From assembly GCF_907164845.1 (NCBI RefSeq), contig NZ_OU015430.1, positions 434,001 through 498,000 on the forward strand: DNA of 64,000 nucleotides. Reading direction: 5' to 3'. Position numbers and translations under genes: made by a program. The first letter of the stretch is position 1; the number at the start of each line of letters is the position of its first letter. The notes beneath the pieces were generated by a model. It searched no databases, was not told the origin of the DNA, and saw only the letters and a program-made list of their open reading frames with translations. This stretch comes from Lysobacter luteus. Lineage in GTDB: Bacteria; Pseudomonadota; Gammaproteobacteria; Xanthomonadales; Xanthomonadaceae. Shown here one piece after another: positions 27,775 through 40,722 of this stretch.

Positions 27775-29325
27775 ATGGCAACCACCCAGCTCAACCCGTC
27801 CGAAATCAGCGAACTGATCAAGACCCGCATCGAGAAGGTCAAGCTGTCCGCGGAGTCGCGCAACGAAGGCTCGGTCACTTCCGTGTCCGACGGTATCGTG
27901 CGCATCCACGGCCTCGCCGACGTCATGCAGGGCGAGATGATCGAGCTGCCGAACAACACGTTCGCGCTCGCGCTCAACCTGGAGCGCGACTCGGTCGGCG
28001 CCGTGGTCCTGGGTGACTACGAGCACCTGGTCGAGGGCGACGTCGCCAAGACCACCGGCCGCATCCTCGAAGTGCCGGTCGGCCCCGAGCTGCTGGGCCG
28101 CGTGGTCAACGCGCTGGGCGAGCCGATCGACGGCAAGGGTCCGATCGACGCCAAGCTGTCGGCGCCGGTGGAGCGCGTTGCCCCGGGCGTGATCTGGCGC
28201 AAGTCGGTCGACCAGCCGGTTCAGACCGGCTACAAGTCGGTCGACGCGATGATTCCGATCGGTCGCGGCCAGCGTGAGCTGATCATCGGCGACCGCCAGA
28301 CCGGCAAGACCGCGATGGCCATCGACGCGGTGATCAACCAGAAGGGCACCGGCATCAAGTGCGTGTACGTCGCGATCGGCCAGAAGGCCTCGACCGTCGC
28401 GAACATCGTGCGCAAGCTCGAGCAGAACGGCGCGTTGGACCACACCATCGTGGTCGCCGCAACCGCCTCCGAGTCGGCCGCGATGCAGTACATCAGCGCC
28501 TACTCGGGCTGCACCATGGGCGAGTACTTCATGGACCGCGGCCAGGACGCGCTGATCGTGTACGACGACCTGTCCAAGCAGGCCGTGGCCTACCGCCAGA
28601 TCTCGCTGCTGCTCAAACGCCCGCCGGGCCGCGAAGCCTACCCGGGTGACGTGTTCTACCTGCACAGCCGCCTGCTCGAGCGCGCCGCGCGCGTGTCCGA
28701 GGAGTACGTCGAGAAGTTCACCAACGGCGAGGTCAAGGGCCAGACCGGTTCGCTCACCGCGCTGCCGCTGATCGAGACCCAGGCCGGCGACGTCTCCGCG
28801 TTCGTGCCGACCAACGTGATCTCGATCACCGATGGCCAGATCTTCCTCGAGACCGACCTGTTCAACGCCGGCATCCGCCCGGCCGTGAACGCCGGCATCT
28901 CGGTGTCGCGCGTGGGTGGCGCGGCCCAGACCAAGATCATCAAGAAGCTGTCGGGCGGCATCCGCATCGCGCTCGCCCAGTACCGTGAGCTGGCTGCGTT
29001 CGCGCAGTTCGCCTCGGACCTGGACGAAGCGACCCGCAAGCAGCTCGAGCGCGGCCAGCGCGTCACCGAGCTGATGAAGCAGAAGCAGTACGCGCCGATG
29101 TCGATCGCGATGCAGGCGCTGTCGATCTACGCCGTCAACGAGGGTTACCTCGACGACGTCGCGGTCAACAAGATCATGGCCTTCGAGGAAGGCCTGCACG
29201 CCCACTTCGCCAACACCCAGGGCGAGCTGGTGAGCAAGATCAACAGCACGGGCAACTGGAACGACGAGATCGAGGCCCAGTTCAAGAAGGGCATCGAAGA
29301 GTTCAAGCAGACCGGCACCTGGTAA
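27775..29325 (+). CDS. atpA: F0F1 ATP synthase subunit alpha
   Basis: A 516-residue non-catalytic nucleotide-binding subunit. It starts [19 protein letters not shown] and has the P-loop [22 protein letters not shown] and the arginine finger region SVSRVGG before [12 protein letters not shown]. The length is typical. AGGAAAAGAAG precedes the ATG, which rules out the longer open frame upstream. It follows atpH by about 70 bases and precedes atpG by 13. Confidence 0.98.
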   Translation: MATTQLNPSEISELIKTRIEKVKLSAESRNEGSVTSVSDGIVRIHGLADVMQGEMIELPNNTFALALNLERDSVGAVVLGDYEHLVEGDVAKTTGRILEVPVGPELLGRVVNALGEPIDGKGPIDAKLSAPVERVAPGVIWRKSVDQPVQTGYKSVDAMIPIGRGQRELIIGDRQTGKTAMAIDAVINQKGTGIKCVYVAIGQKASTVANIVRKLEQNGALDHTIVVAATASESAAMQYISAYSGCTMGEYFMDRGQDALIVYDDLSKQAVAYRQISLLLKRPPGREAYPGDVFYLHSRLLERAARVSEEYVEKFTNGEVKGQTGSLTALPLIETQAGDVSAFVPTNVISITDGQIFLETDLFNAGIRPAVNAGISVSRVGGAAQTKIIKKLSGGIRIALAQYRELAAFAQFASDLDEATRKQLERGQRVTELMKQKQYAPMSIAMQALSIYAVNEGYLDDVAVNKIMAFEEGLHAHFANTQGELVSKINSTGNWNDEIEAQFKKGIEEFKQTGTW

Positions 29326-29338
29326 GGCGGGCACGACG

Positions 29339-30202
29339 ATGGCAGGCGGACGCGAAATCAAAACCAAGATCAAGAGCGTGCAGAACACCCGCAAGGTGAC
29401 GCGCGCGCTCGAGATGGTCTCGGCCTCGAAGATCCGCAAGGCGCAGGATCGGATGAAGACCTCGCGTCCGTATGCGCGGGTGATGAAGCAGGTGATCGGC
29501 CACCTGGCCCAGGCCAACTCCGATTACCAGCACCCGTACATGGTCGAGCGCAAGGATCCCAAGCGGGTCGGCTACCTGATCGTGTCGTCCGACCGCGGGT
29601 TGGCCGGCGGCCTCAACAACAACCTGTTCCGCAAGCTGCTGGGCGAGATCCGGCAGTGGAACGAGCAGGGCGTCGAGGTCGACGTCGTTACCATCGGCCA
29701 GAAGGCCTCGGTGTTCTTCCGCCGGATCAAGGTCAACATGCTCGGCTCGGTCAGCCACCTGGGCGATGCACCTCACCTGGAGCAGCTGGTTGGCGTGGTC
29801 AAGGTGATGCTGGACGGGTACAGCAACGGCGGCATCGACCGCGTGTTCCTGGCCTACAACGGCTTCGTCAACACGATGACGCAGAAGGCCACCTTCGACC
29901 AGTTGCTGCCGCTGCCGGCACCGGAAGCGCAGATCGCCAGGCACGACTGGGATTACATCTACGAGCCCGACGCCGAAGGCGTGCTGGACCACGTGCTGAC
30001 CCGCTACGTCGAGTCGCTGGTGTACCAGGCGGTGCTCGAGAACGTCGCCTCCGAGCATGCCGCGCGCATGGTCGCGATGAAGGCCGCGTCCGACAACGCC
30101 AACAAGCTGATCGACACCCTGCAGCTGGTCTACAACAAGGCCCGGCAGGCGGCGATCACCCAGGAAATCTCGGAAATCGTCGGCGGCGCCGCGGCGGTCT
30201 AA
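29339..30202 (+). CDS. atpG: F0F1 ATP synthase subunit gamma
   Basis: A 287-residue central rotor shaft subunit. The N-terminal coiled-coil helix [20 protein letters not shown] and the C-terminal helix ([22 protein letters not shown]) are both conserved, with the Rossmann-like middle domain between them. The gene begins 13 bases after atpA and ends about 60 before atpD. Confidence 0.97.
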   Translation: MAGGREIKTKIKSVQNTRKVTRALEMVSASKIRKAQDRMKTSRPYARVMKQVIGHLAQANSDYQHPYMVERKDPKRVGYLIVSSDRGLAGGLNNNLFRKLLGEIRQWNEQGVEVDVVTIGQKASVFFRRIKVNMLGSVSHLGDAPHLEQLVGVVKVMLDGYSNGGIDRVFLAYNGFVNTMTQKATFDQLLPLPAPEAQIARHDWDYIYEPDAEGVLDHVLTRYVESLVYQAVLENVASEHAARMVAMKAASDNANKLIDTLQLVYNKARQAAITQEISEIVGGAAAV

Positions 30203-31675
<1,473 letters not shown>

Positions 31676-31746
31676 TCACCCGCCGGCGCCGCGCCACCGC
31701 GTGACGCCGGCAGCGGTCTTCCCCTACGAGTAAAGCGAGACACCAG

Positions 31747-32172
31747 ATGGCATCCACGTTCCGTTGCGACATCGTCAGTGCCGAGGAAGAGATCTTCCAC
31801 GGCGAGGCCGTACTGCTGGTCGCCACCGGCGAGCTCGGCGAGCTCGGCATCGCGCCCAAGCATGCGCCGCTGATCACCCGCCTGAAGCCGGGCAAGGTCG
31901 TGGTGACCCTGCCCAACGGCGAGCAGCTGGACTTCGCGGTGTCCGGCGGCATCCTCGAGGTGCAGCCGCAGGTCGTGACCGTGCTGGCCGACACCGCGAT
32001 CCGCGCCCAGGACATCGACGAAGCGGCCGTGCGTGCCGCCAAGGAAGAAGCCGAACGCGTGCTCGCGCGTCGCGCCGAGCCGATGGAGATCGCCGAAGCC
32101 CAGGCCAAGATGGCCGAGGTCATGGCACAGCTGTCGGCACTCGAGCGCCTGCGCAAGAACGTCAAGCACTGA
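31747..32172 (+). CDS. atpC: F0F1 ATP synthase subunit epsilon
   Basis: A 141-residue subunit of the rotor that couples to gamma and can inhibit hydrolysis. The N-terminal beta sandwich contains [22 protein letters not shown], and a C-terminal two-helix domain (about residues 90-138) carries the regulatory part. It is last in the operon and is followed by a strong terminator. Confidence 0.96.
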   Translation: MASTFRCDIVSAEEEIFHGEAVLLVATGELGELGIAPKHAPLITRLKPGKVVVTLPNGEQLDFAVSGGILEVQPQVVTVLADTAIRAQDIDEAAVRAAKEEAERVLARRAEPMEIAEAQAKMAEVMAQLSALERLRKNVKH

Positions 32173-32195
32173 CCCCCGTTTTTCCGGGGTACCGC

Positions 32196-32228
32196 AAACG
32201 CCGGCTTCGTGCCGGCGTTTTGCTTTTT
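32196..32228 (+). terminator. Rho-independent terminator of the atp operon
   Basis: AAACGCCGGC and GCCGGCGTTT form a perfect ten-pair stem with a TTCGT loop, followed by TGCTTTTTG, about 25 bases after the atpC stop. The A-rich left flank may also help end the convergent gtrA transcript. Confidence 0.9.
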
Positions 32229-32232
32229 GCGG

Positions 32233-32616
32233 TCAGCGCCGGTAGATCCAGTGCCGGGACACCAGGAAGCCGAACCCCCCGAGCAGCACCTCGATGGCGG
32301 GCTTCGCCAGCCACGACCACTTCAGCCCGGCCACGTCGTCGATGACGCCCATCGACCAGGTGCTGATTGCGGTGGTCAGCAGCCACAGGAGGATGAAGCG
32401 CAGGAACTGGCGGCGGCCCACGGCGGTATCGTCGCCGGCGAAGGTGAAGCGGCCGTTCAACCAGAACCCCAGCAGCGCCCCACTGACGCGGCCGGCGATG
32501 TTTGCCGGTTCAACCGGCAGGCCGTTGTGGCTGAGCAACACCATCACGCCCCAGTCGACCAGGTACTGCAGCGCGCCGACCAGCACGAAGGTGCGGCCTT
32601 GCCGGGTCAGGCTCAT
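32233..32616 (-). CDS. GtrA family membrane protein
   Basis: A 127-residue protein with four predicted membrane helices covering the GtrA domain (FVLVGALQYLVDWGVMVLL, then NIAGRVSGALLGFWLNGRFTF). GtrA proteins are thought to flip or transfer lipid-linked sugars during surface glycan modification. AGGAG lies upstream, and the ATG overlaps the stop of the upstream large membrane gene (ATGA), so the two are coupled. A longer frame upstream is not needed. Confidence 0.88.
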   Translation of the reverse strand: MSLTRQGRTFVLVGALQYLVDWGVMVLLSHNGLPVEPANIAGRVSGALLGFWLNGRFTFAGDDTAVGRRQFLRFILLWLLTTAISTWSMGVIDDVAGLKWSWLAKPAIEVLLGGFGFLVSRHWIYRR

Positions 32617-34628
32617 TCCGATCCGCTCCTTGCCGGGACGTGCCACCACTCCAGCGGGGCGGCGCTGGCCCTGGGCGCCGCGCCTGCCCGTTGCAGGCCG
32701 GCGTGCCGTGCCGGCGACGTCGTGGCGGGGTCAAGCACGACTTCCGATATGCGGTGGCGTCGCAGCAACGCCTGCCACTCCGCGCCCGACGGGTCCTGGT
32801 CCGCGCGCGCGGCATCGGCCTGCAGCACGGGCGCGTACCAGTCGACGGTGCGTCCGCGCCCGGCGAGCTCGGCGTGGAACGGGTTGCTCAACAGCAGGAC
32901 CACGGCATCGGGGGGCGCCTGTTCGCGGATGCGCGCGATCAACACGCGCTCGGGCGCGCGTTCCTCGAACAGGGCGGTGTCGTTACCCAGGCCAAGCAGG
33001 CTGCGCTTGACCCCGCCGGTGTGCAGCAGCCACTGGGCATTGGCCTGGAAGGCTAGGTCGAGCACGCACAGGCCGACCAGCAGCGCGGCCGCCCGGCGGG
33101 GGACGAGCCACGCCTGCACCGCCAAAGCGGCGGCCGGCAGGAGCAACACCATGCCCGGGTGGACGTAGCGGGCGTACTGCAGCGGCAACAATGGCAGCAC
33201 GACCGCCAACCCGGCGCAGATCGCCAGCCCGCGCCCGCGGCGTTCCAACAGGCCCGCCAGCCACGCACCGGCCAGCGCGATCAGCACGAAGCCCGCGCCG
33301 CCGTCCCAGCCTTCCAGGTAGCGGTCCGTGTCGAAGGTCAGTTGCCACGGCAGCAACGGCGACAACCCGGCCTGCCAGCGGGGATCATCGAAATCCACCG
33401 CGGGGAAATAGCCGGACTCGAACCAGCCATTGAACAGCGGCAGCACCGGGTTGCCGCTGACCCACCATGCCTGCGCGTAGCTGGGCAACGCGACCACGAG
33501 CATCGAAAGCAGCGCGAGTGCCCAGCCGCCCGGTCCGGCGCCGCGACCGATTCCGCGCGCCACGCCCCATGCCAGCAACGGCGCGGCCGCAATGCCATGA
33601 AGCGGCTTCAACGCGACCAGCAGTCCGAACAGCAATGACGCGACCAGCAGTCGTCTCTTGACGGTGGGGTCCAGCACCACGACCGCGAGCGCCACCATTG
33701 CGGCGGTGGCAGGGCCTTCCGTCTGCATCCCGCCGAGCAGGCCAGCGGTCATCGGCAACGTGGCGAACAGCGCCAGCGTGGCCCAGCGTGCCCAAGGCTG
33801 CAGCCCGACCAGGGCGCCTACCTGCCACAGTCCGGCGGCGGTCGCCAGCAGCCAGCCCAGGTTGACCGCGCTGCGCGCCTCGGCGCCGGACACCACCTGC
33901 GCGACCGCCTGCAGGACATCGCCGGCCCATGGCGCCAATGCCCAGACCTGATGGGTCGGGTCCAACGCGTACCGTCCGTTGACCAGCAACTGCCACGGCA
34001 GGCCGAGGTGATAGGCCAGGTCGTCGTACTGCATCGTTGGCAGCCACGCGGCGGCAGACCCCAGGCCGAGCGCCACGACGGCCCAGCCCGCGGCGCGCGG
34101 ACTGGCCGCAACCGCATCCCGCCAGGCGGCGGCGCACTGCGCGGCCTGCAGCCGCAGCGCGCCCCGGCCCAGATAGACGACCAGCAACAGGGCGGGCAGG
34201 TAGACCCACCACCGGTGGACCGGCAAAGAGATCAACCACCCGAGTACCGCCGATAGCACCGCCAGCCCGCTCGACACGGCCAGCACCGGATGGCCGGTCC
34301 CCGCCAGCCGACTGCCAAACGCCATCGCGGCGACGAACAGGAGCACGCCGGCCAGAGCCGGGACCGGTCCGGTCAGGGCGACGAAGACCAACAGCCAGAC
34401 CGCGGCCAGCGCATAGGCCCACGGCCATTGCCGCCATGCGCGCAGCGGCCAGGCCACCAGCGCCACGAGTCCGGCCAGCAACAGGCTCTCGCCAAAGCGC
34501 CCCCACGGCAGCACCTGCCATGACCGGTGCGCGACCAGGCCAAGGAGACAGGCCAGCGGGCCACTCCAGATCAGGCCTTCGAGGAGGATGTGGCGACGCG
34601 TGGCGTGGGTCGGTGACAGGGTCGGCAC
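32613..34628 (-). CDS. Large multi-membrane protein, glycosyltransferase-39-like
   Basis: A 671-residue integral membrane protein with roughly 12 predicted spans and a C-terminal soluble region of about 130 residues (ARIREQAPPDAVVLLLSNPF). Topology resembles the ArnT/PMT class of lipid-sugar-using glycosyltransferases (GT-C fold). The loop after the first helices has no clear catalytic DE or DD pair that I can point to with certainty, so the enzymatic call is tentative. GTG is the start, with a -10-like TAGGAT six bases before it. Coupling to gtrA supports a role in modifying a surface glycan. It is divergent from glmU. Confidence 0.72.
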   Translation of the reverse strand: MPTLSPTHATRRHILLEGLIWSGPLACLLGLVAHRSWQVLPWGRFGESLLLAGLVALVAWPLRAWRQWPWAYALAAVWLLVFVALTGPVPALAGVLLFVAAMAFGSRLAGTGHPVLAVSSGLAVLSAVLGWLISLPVHRWWVYLPALLLVVYLGRGALRLQAAQCAAAWRDAVAASPRAAGWAVVALGLGSAAAWLPTMQYDDLAYHLGLPWQLLVNGRYALDPTHQVWALAPWAGDVLQAVAQVVSGAEARSAVNLGWLLATAAGLWQVGALVGLQPWARWATLALFATLPMTAGLLGGMQTEGPATAAMVALAVVVLDPTVKRRLLVASLLFGLLVALKPLHGIAAAPLLAWGVARGIGRGAGPGGWALALLSMLVVALPSYAQAWWVSGNPVLPLFNGWFESGYFPAVDFDDPRWQAGLSPLLPWQLTFDTDRYLEGWDGGAGFVLIALAGAWLAGLLERRGRGLAICAGLAVVLPLLPLQYARYVHPGMVLLLPAAALAVQAWLVPRRAAALLVGLCVLDLAFQANAQWLLHTGGVKRSLLGLGNDTALFEERAPERVLIARIREQAPPDAVVLLLSNPFHAELAGRGRTVDWYAPVLQADAARADQDPSGAEWQALLRRHRISEVVLDPATTSPARHAGLQRAGAAPRASAAPLEWWHVPARSGSE

Positions 34629-34640
34629 CGCGGCATCCTA
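34629..34640 (-). promoter_or_regulatory. -10-like TAGGAT six bases before the GTG start
   Basis: On the minus strand TAGGAT is followed by GCCGCG and then GTG of the large membrane gene, predicting a transcript that starts on the start codon. The facing -10-like TAGAAT for glmU lies 14 bases away, so the two promoters overlap. No strong -35 is seen. Confidence 0.42.
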
Positions 34641-34654
34641 GCAGGCGTCAACGT

Positions 34655-34660
34655 TAGAAT
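34655..34660 (+). promoter_or_regulatory. Candidate -10 hexamer of glmU
   Basis: TAGAAT, matching the -10 consensus at five of six positions, 32 bases before the glmU ATG. A start near 34667 leaves room for the GGAG ribosome binding site. A clear -35 is lacking. Confidence 0.45.
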
Positions 34661-34692
34661 TGGCCGCTGAAGCCGATCGCGCCGGAGTTCCG

Positions 34693-36057
34693 ATGCCCGC
34701 CCCACTGCACGTCGTCATCCTCGCCGCTGGCGAAGGCAAGCGGATGAAATCCGCGCTCCCCAAGGTGCTGCAGAAGATCGCGGGGCAGCCGATGCTCGGC
34801 CACGTCATCGCGACGGCGCGCGCGTTGCGGCCGGCGGGGATCCACGTGGTCTACGGCCACCATGGCGAGCGCGTCCGCGATGCCTTTGCAGACCAGCCCG
34901 ACCTGCACTGGAGCGAGCAGGCCCAGCGGCTCGGCACCGGCCACGCGTTGCAGCAGGCCATGCCGGACGTGCCACAGGACGCCCGCATCCTGGTGCTCTA
35001 CGGCGACGTGCCATTGATCACCGCCGATACGTTGCAGCGGCTGCTTGACGCGCCGGGACGGATCGCCGTGCTCGTCGCCGACCTCGAGGACCCCACCGGG
35101 TACGGCCGTATCGTCAGGGACGCACAGGGCAACGTCGGCCGCATCGTCGAGCACAAGGACGCCGACGAGGAACAGCGCGAGATCAGCACGGTCAACACCG
35201 GCATCCTGGTCGCCGACGGCGAACCGCTGCGGCGTTGGCTGTCGCATCTGGACAGCGACAACGCGCAGGGCGAGTACTACCTCACCGACGTGTTCGCCGC
35301 CGCCGCGGCGGAGTTCAGCGCGGCCGAGATGGTGCATGTCGAGGACCCGGTCGAAGTCGAGGGCGCAAACGACGCGTGGCAGCTGGCGCAGCTGGAGCGG
35401 GCGTTCCAGCGCCGCGCCGCACACGCCCTGTGCGTCACCGGGGCGCGGCTGGCGGACCCGGCCCGGATCGACGTGCGCGGCGAGGTGACGGTCGGCAGCG
35501 ATGTGGAAATCGATGTCGACGTGGTGTTCGAGGGACGGGTGGAACTCGCCGACGGGGTGCGGATCGGCCCGTTCTGCCGGTTACGCAATGTCAGGCTGGG
35601 CCCGGGGACCGAGGTGCGGGCGCACTGCGACCTGGATGGCGCGGTGGTCGAGGGCGCCGCGACGATCGGCCCGTTCGCACGGCTCCGGCCCGGCACGGTG
35701 CTCGCCGATGGCGTGCACATCGGCAACTTCGTCGAGACCAAGAACGCCAAGGTCGGCGTGACCAGCAAGATCAACCACCTCAGCTATGTCGGCGACGCGC
35801 TGATCGGGGTCGGCGTCAACGTCGGTGCGGGCACGATCACCTGCAACTACGACGGCGTGAACAAGTCGACCACGCGCATCGAGGACGGCGCCTTCATCGG
35901 CTCCAACAGCTCGCTGGTGGCGCCAGTGACGATCGGTAAGGAAGCGACCATCGCCGCCGGTTCGGTGGTGACCCGTGAAGCGCCCGCCGGCCGGCTGACA
36001 GTGGCGCGCTCGCGGCAGGCCGTGGTCGAGGGCTGGCAGCGGCCAAAGAAGAAGTAG
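34693..36057 (+). CDS. glmU: Bifunctional GlmU (N-acetylglucosamine-1-phosphate uridyltransferase / glucosamine-1-phosphate acetyltransferase)
   Basis: A 454-residue enzyme making UDP-GlcNAc for peptidoglycan and LPS. The N-terminal uridyltransferase domain has [11 protein letters not shown] (residues 10-20) and NTGIL. The C-terminal left-handed beta-helix acetyltransferase shows hexapeptide repeats and [19 protein letters not shown] and [17 protein letters not shown] lies six bases before the chosen ATG; the open frame 11 codons further up lacks a site. glmS follows after about 115 bases, completing the route from fructose-6-phosphate except glmM. Confidence 0.97.
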   Translation: MPAPLHVVILAAGEGKRMKSALPKVLQKIAGQPMLGHVIATARALRPAGIHVVYGHHGERVRDAFADQPDLHWSEQAQRLGTGHALQQAMPDVPQDARILVLYGDVPLITADTLQRLLDAPGRIAVLVADLEDPTGYGRIVRDAQGNVGRIVEHKDADEEQREISTVNTGILVADGEPLRRWLSHLDSDNAQGEYYLTDVFAAAAAEFSAAEMVHVEDPVEVEGANDAWQLAQLERAFQRRAAHALCVTGARLADPARIDVRGEVTVGSDVEIDVDVVFEGRVELADGVRIGPFCRLRNVRLGPGTEVRAHCDLDGAVVEGAATIGPFARLRPGTVLADGVHIGNFVETKNAKVGVTSKINHLSYVGDALIGVGVNVGAGTITCNYDGVNKSTTRIEDGAFIGSNSSLVAPVTIGKEATIAAGSVVTREAPAGRLTVARSRQAVVEGWQRPKKK

Positions 36058-36137
36058 GCCACCCGCCGCGGTTGGCAGCCCGCCCGGGCGGCGGGGTCAC
36101 AGGCCCCGGCGATACTGCGCCCGCGGGTTTGCGCCGC

Positions 36138-36149
36138 TAGACTGCGCGG
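36138..36149 (+). promoter_or_regulatory. Candidate -10 with GCGCG discriminator before glmS
   Basis: TAGACT followed by GCGCGG about 25 bases before the glmS ATG, which is preceded by AGGAG. glmS may therefore have its own start site in addition to read-through from glmU. No clear -35 is visible. Confidence 0.4.
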
Positions 36150-36171
36150 ATACCTGCAGGAGCTGCTTCCC

Positions 36172-38001
<1,830 letters not shown>

Positions 38002-38030
38002 CCGCCGGCCGACAGGCGTCCGCGGAGGTA

Positions 38031-38056
38031 CGAAGCCCGGCATTTGCCGGGCTTCG
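38031..38056. terminator. Hairpin between the convergent glmS and btuB
   Basis: CGAAGCCCGGC and GCCGGGCTTCG form a perfect 11-pair stem with an ATTT loop. Neither side has a proper T-run, so it may act as a weak or factor-assisted terminator for both convergent genes. Confidence 0.5.
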
Positions 38057-38084
38057 TGTATGGCGGTTGCGATGCCGCGACCGG

Positions 38085-39953
38085 TCAGTCCGCCGGGGCG
38101 TATCGCAGGGTCACGAACCACTCGCGTCCGGGCTGGTTGTAGAACGCCACGGTCTCGTAGTCGCGATCGAACACGTTGGCGACGCGGCCCTGCAGGGTGA
38201 GGGCGCGGGTCAACGCGTATTCCGCGCGCAGATCCAGGGTGGCACGCCCGGCCAGCCGCATCGTGTTGGCGACGTCGTCGTAGCGCGGCCCTTCAGCGAT
38301 GCCGGTCAGTCCAATGCGCAGGTCGCCGAAGGCGCGGTCGAGCTCGACCCGCGCGCCGTGGCGGGCGCGGCGTGGCAGTTCCAGGTCGGTATTGAAGGTC
38401 CGGTTACGGGTGTCGAGCCAACTCAGGCTGGCGGCCACCTGCCAGTCGGCGACGTCGGTGGCGATGCCGAGCTCGGCGCCGCGCATGCGCGCACGCTCGA
38501 CATTGTTGGGCAAGCCGATCGCCGCGTCGAAGGCGATCAGGTCCTCGACCCTCGTGTCGAATGCATCCAGGCGCAGGTCGACCGTGCCGTTCTTCCAGCC
38601 GACGCCCAGCTCGGCCGTCTCCGACTCCTCCGGCCGCAGGTCCGGGTTGCCGAAGAACGGGTAGTACAGCTCGTTGAAGGTCGGCGCCTTGAACGCGGTC
38701 CCCCAGCCCGCACTGACCCGCCAACCGCCGGCGAAATCGAGGCCCCAGGCGAGGCTGCCGGTGGTGTGCCCGCCGAACTGCTCGTTGTCATCGCGGCGCA
38801 CCGCCGCCTGCAGGCCATGGCGCCCCGCGCGCGCCTGGTACTGGGCGAAGGCGGCGCGGTTGTCGCGCTCGTCGGTGACGTACACGGTGTCGCCGTCGAC
38901 ACGGTCGCGTACCCAGTCCACGCCCACGCTGAGCAGGTGGTCGCGGGCCAGGCCGAAGTCGCCCTGCAGGCCGGCGCTGTCGCGGTCGGTGTCGAAGAAG
39001 CCGATGTAGGTGCCGTGGTTGAACTGGTCGGAGGCATCGACGTTGCGGCCGGCCGTGAGCTTGAACTGGGCGGTGTCGGATGGTCGCCAGCGCACGCTGC
39101 CGCCGACCACCTGCTGCAGGGTCTCGGAGCGGTTGCTGTAGTCGCCGTCGAAGTCGTTCTCACCCTCGCTGCGCAGCCCCTGGGCCGACAGTTGCCAATG
39201 GCCGAGGTCGATGCCCGTACGCAACGAGAGCGCGTGCTGGACGTAGCCGTCGAGGTCGGGTTCGGGGGTGCTGATGAAGCACCCGCCCGAGAACGGGGTG
39301 GGCTCGGCGACGTCGCAGGCGTTGAATCCTTCGGTGCGCTGGAACGCGTAGTCGGCGCCGAACCAGGCACGCCCTTCGCGGCCGGCGAAGCCGACGCCGT
39401 ACTCGTGCGCGCCGTGGCTGCCGCCACCGATGTGCATGCGCGGCGCCCAGCCGGCGGCGTCGCGGCGGGTAAAGATCTGGATCACCCCGCCGATCGCCTC
39501 GCTGCCGTACAGGCTCGAGCGCGGCCCGCGGACAATCTCGATCCGCTCGATCAGCGCGACCGGCAGGTTCTGCAACGACACCAGGCCGGAAGTCGGCGAG
39601 CCCACGCGGATGCCGTCGACCAGCACCACGATGTGGTCGGACTCCGCGCCCCGCAGGAACAGCGTGGTCAGCTTGCCGGTGCCGCCCTGGTTGGCCAGCG
39701 ATACGCCGGCGCGGCCGGCGAGCAGGTCCGGCAGCGAACGCGCCTGGCTGCGCTCGATCGCATCGCGGTCGATCACCTCCACCGGCGCCAGCACGGCGTC
39801 GACATCGAGCAGGGTGCGGGTGGCGGTGACGACCACTTGGTCCAGGTCCTTCGCCTGCGGTGGCGCCGCGGCCTCGGCATGGGCGGGGGCGGCCGACAGG
39901 GCCGGGATGAGCAGCGCCACGGCGGCGGCGAGCGGGGCAAGGCGGAATCGCAT
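38085..39953 (-). CDS. btuB: TonB-dependent vitamin B12 receptor BtuB
   Basis: A 622-residue outer-membrane transporter. A signal peptide (residues 1-26, ending AHAE) is followed by the TonB-box-like DQVVVTATR (about 38-46), the plug domain (about 55-170, including RGAESDHIVVLVDG and the SEAIGGVIQIFTR end) and a 22-strand barrel ending with WFVTLRYAPAD. Length and plug motifs fit BtuB closely. The cobalamin riboswitch in its leader makes B12 uptake the clear function. It is convergent with glmS; no btuC or btuD is nearby. Confidence 0.94.
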   Translation of the reverse strand: MRFRLAPLAAAVALLIPALSAAPAHAEAAAPPQAKDLDQVVVTATRTLLDVDAVLAPVEVIDRDAIERSQARSLPDLLAGRAGVSLANQGGTGKLTTLFLRGAESDHIVVLVDGIRVGSPTSGLVSLQNLPVALIERIEIVRGPRSSLYGSEAIGGVIQIFTRRDAAGWAPRMHIGGGSHGAHEYGVGFAGREGRAWFGADYAFQRTEGFNACDVAEPTPFSGGCFISTPEPDLDGYVQHALSLRTGIDLGHWQLSAQGLRSEGENDFDGDYSNRSETLQQVVGGSVRWRPSDTAQFKLTAGRNVDASDQFNHGTYIGFFDTDRDSAGLQGDFGLARDHLLSVGVDWVRDRVDGDTVYVTDERDNRAAFAQYQARAGRHGLQAAVRRDDNEQFGGHTTGSLAWGLDFAGGWRVSAGWGTAFKAPTFNELYYPFFGNPDLRPEESETAELGVGWKNGTVDLRLDAFDTRVEDLIAFDAAIGLPNNVERARMRGAELGIATDVADWQVAASLSWLDTRNRTFNTDLELPRRARHGARVELDRAFGDLRIGLTGIAEGPRYDDVANTMRLAGRATLDLRAEYALTRALTLQGRVANVFDRDYETVAFYNQPGREWFVTLRYAPAD

Positions 39954-40107
39954 TCGATAGGTCTCCAGGCGCACGGCGGCCGTCCCCGGCATCGACCGTG
40001 CAGTATCGGGAAGTCGCGTGGAGAGGGTGGTCGAACGGACTCGGAGGGCGGACAGGCGCCGACGTCGCCGCCGCCATGCCCGCCGCATCGCAACCAGTCA
40101 GCTCCGC

Positions 40108-40292
40108 GGCCGGTCTCCGGACTCGCGAGGGTGTCGTTCGACACAGCCGTGGCGCCTTCCCATGCGATTGCACAGTGGCGGTGAGCCTTGGCCGGACCCG
40201 CCTGCGCGGATCCACTCGCTTACCGTTGCGGGGGCAGTGCCGGAATGGTCCGGGTGCTGTGCACCCGACGTCACCGGCTTCCCGTTTCAACC
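40108..40292 (-). promoter_or_regulatory. Cobalamin riboswitch (B12 element) in the btuB leader
   Basis: On the minus strand the leader carries, in order, GGGAAGCCGGTG, a GGTGCACAGCACC hairpin, CCGGCACTGCCCCCGCAACGG (split here: CCGGCACTGCC then CCCGCAACGGTAA), CACTGTG, and GAGTCCGGAGACCGGCC. These are the conserved blocks of the class I adenosylcobalamin riboswitch, including the GCAAC B12 box. It lies about 155 bases before the btuB ATG. Binding of cobalamin is expected to lower btuB expression. The 418-base interval holds this element, its leader and a -10-like TACACT at 40332-40337, with no gene. Confidence 0.93.
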
Positions 40293-40371
40293 CGCCGGCA
40301 GGACGCCGCCGGGTCACCTCGAAGCGCGGGCAGTGTACGCGATCGGACCGGGTGCGGGCCGGGGATGGTCG

Positions 40372-40722
40372 TTACGCCTCGTCCGGGCGCTCGGGCACCG
40401 TGTCGGCGGTCAGCACGGTGGTGCGTACCGGCCCCGCCGGGGGCTTGTGGCGCGGCGCCGGCAAGCCGGCGATCGCAGCTTCCGCCGCGCTCACCAGCTC
40501 GGTCCGGCGGGCATCGGGGACTTCCTGCCAATGGCAGTCCTGCAGGGCGCCTTCGATCGCGTACAGCAGGTTGAGGGTGGGTTTGAAGCCCGCGCGCTTG
40601 ACCCGCATGAAGGCTTCCACCGGCCCGGCCTCGGCGATGTCCTCGCGCGTGCGCAGACCGACCTGGCGCAGCCAGGCGGCCGACTTGGGCCCGATGTTGC
40701 GCAGCTTGGCGGCCTCGTTCAT
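40372..40722 (-). CDS. TfoX/Sxy C-terminal domain protein
   Basis: A 116-residue protein consisting mainly of the TfoX C-terminal domain (KLRNIGPKSAAWLRQVGLRTREDI onward, residues 5-75), a helix-hairpin-helix-like fold, with a Pro-rich tail. In full TfoX/Sxy this domain is joined to an N-terminal domain and controls competence genes; stand-alone copies are common and uncharacterised. The ATG overlaps the stop of the upstream reductase gene (ATGA). That pairing suggests co-expression rather than a shared pathway. Confidence 0.85.
   Translation of the reverse strand: MNEAAKLRNIGPKSAAWLRQVGLRTREDIAEAGPVEAFMRVKRAGFKPTLNLLYAIEGALQDCHWQEVPDARRTELVSAAEAAIAGLPAPRHKPPAGPVRTTVLTADTVPERPDEA

Noticed and set aside
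38067-40184. A 705-residue plus-strand frame opposite btuB
   Set aside because: Complementary to the well-supported BtuB receptor and reaching into the riboswitch, with no domain of its own.
40332-40337. TACACT as btuB promoter -10
   Set aside because: Plausible, since it lies about 40 bases before the aptamer, but no -35 partner is visible, so it is mentioned only within the riboswitch entry.
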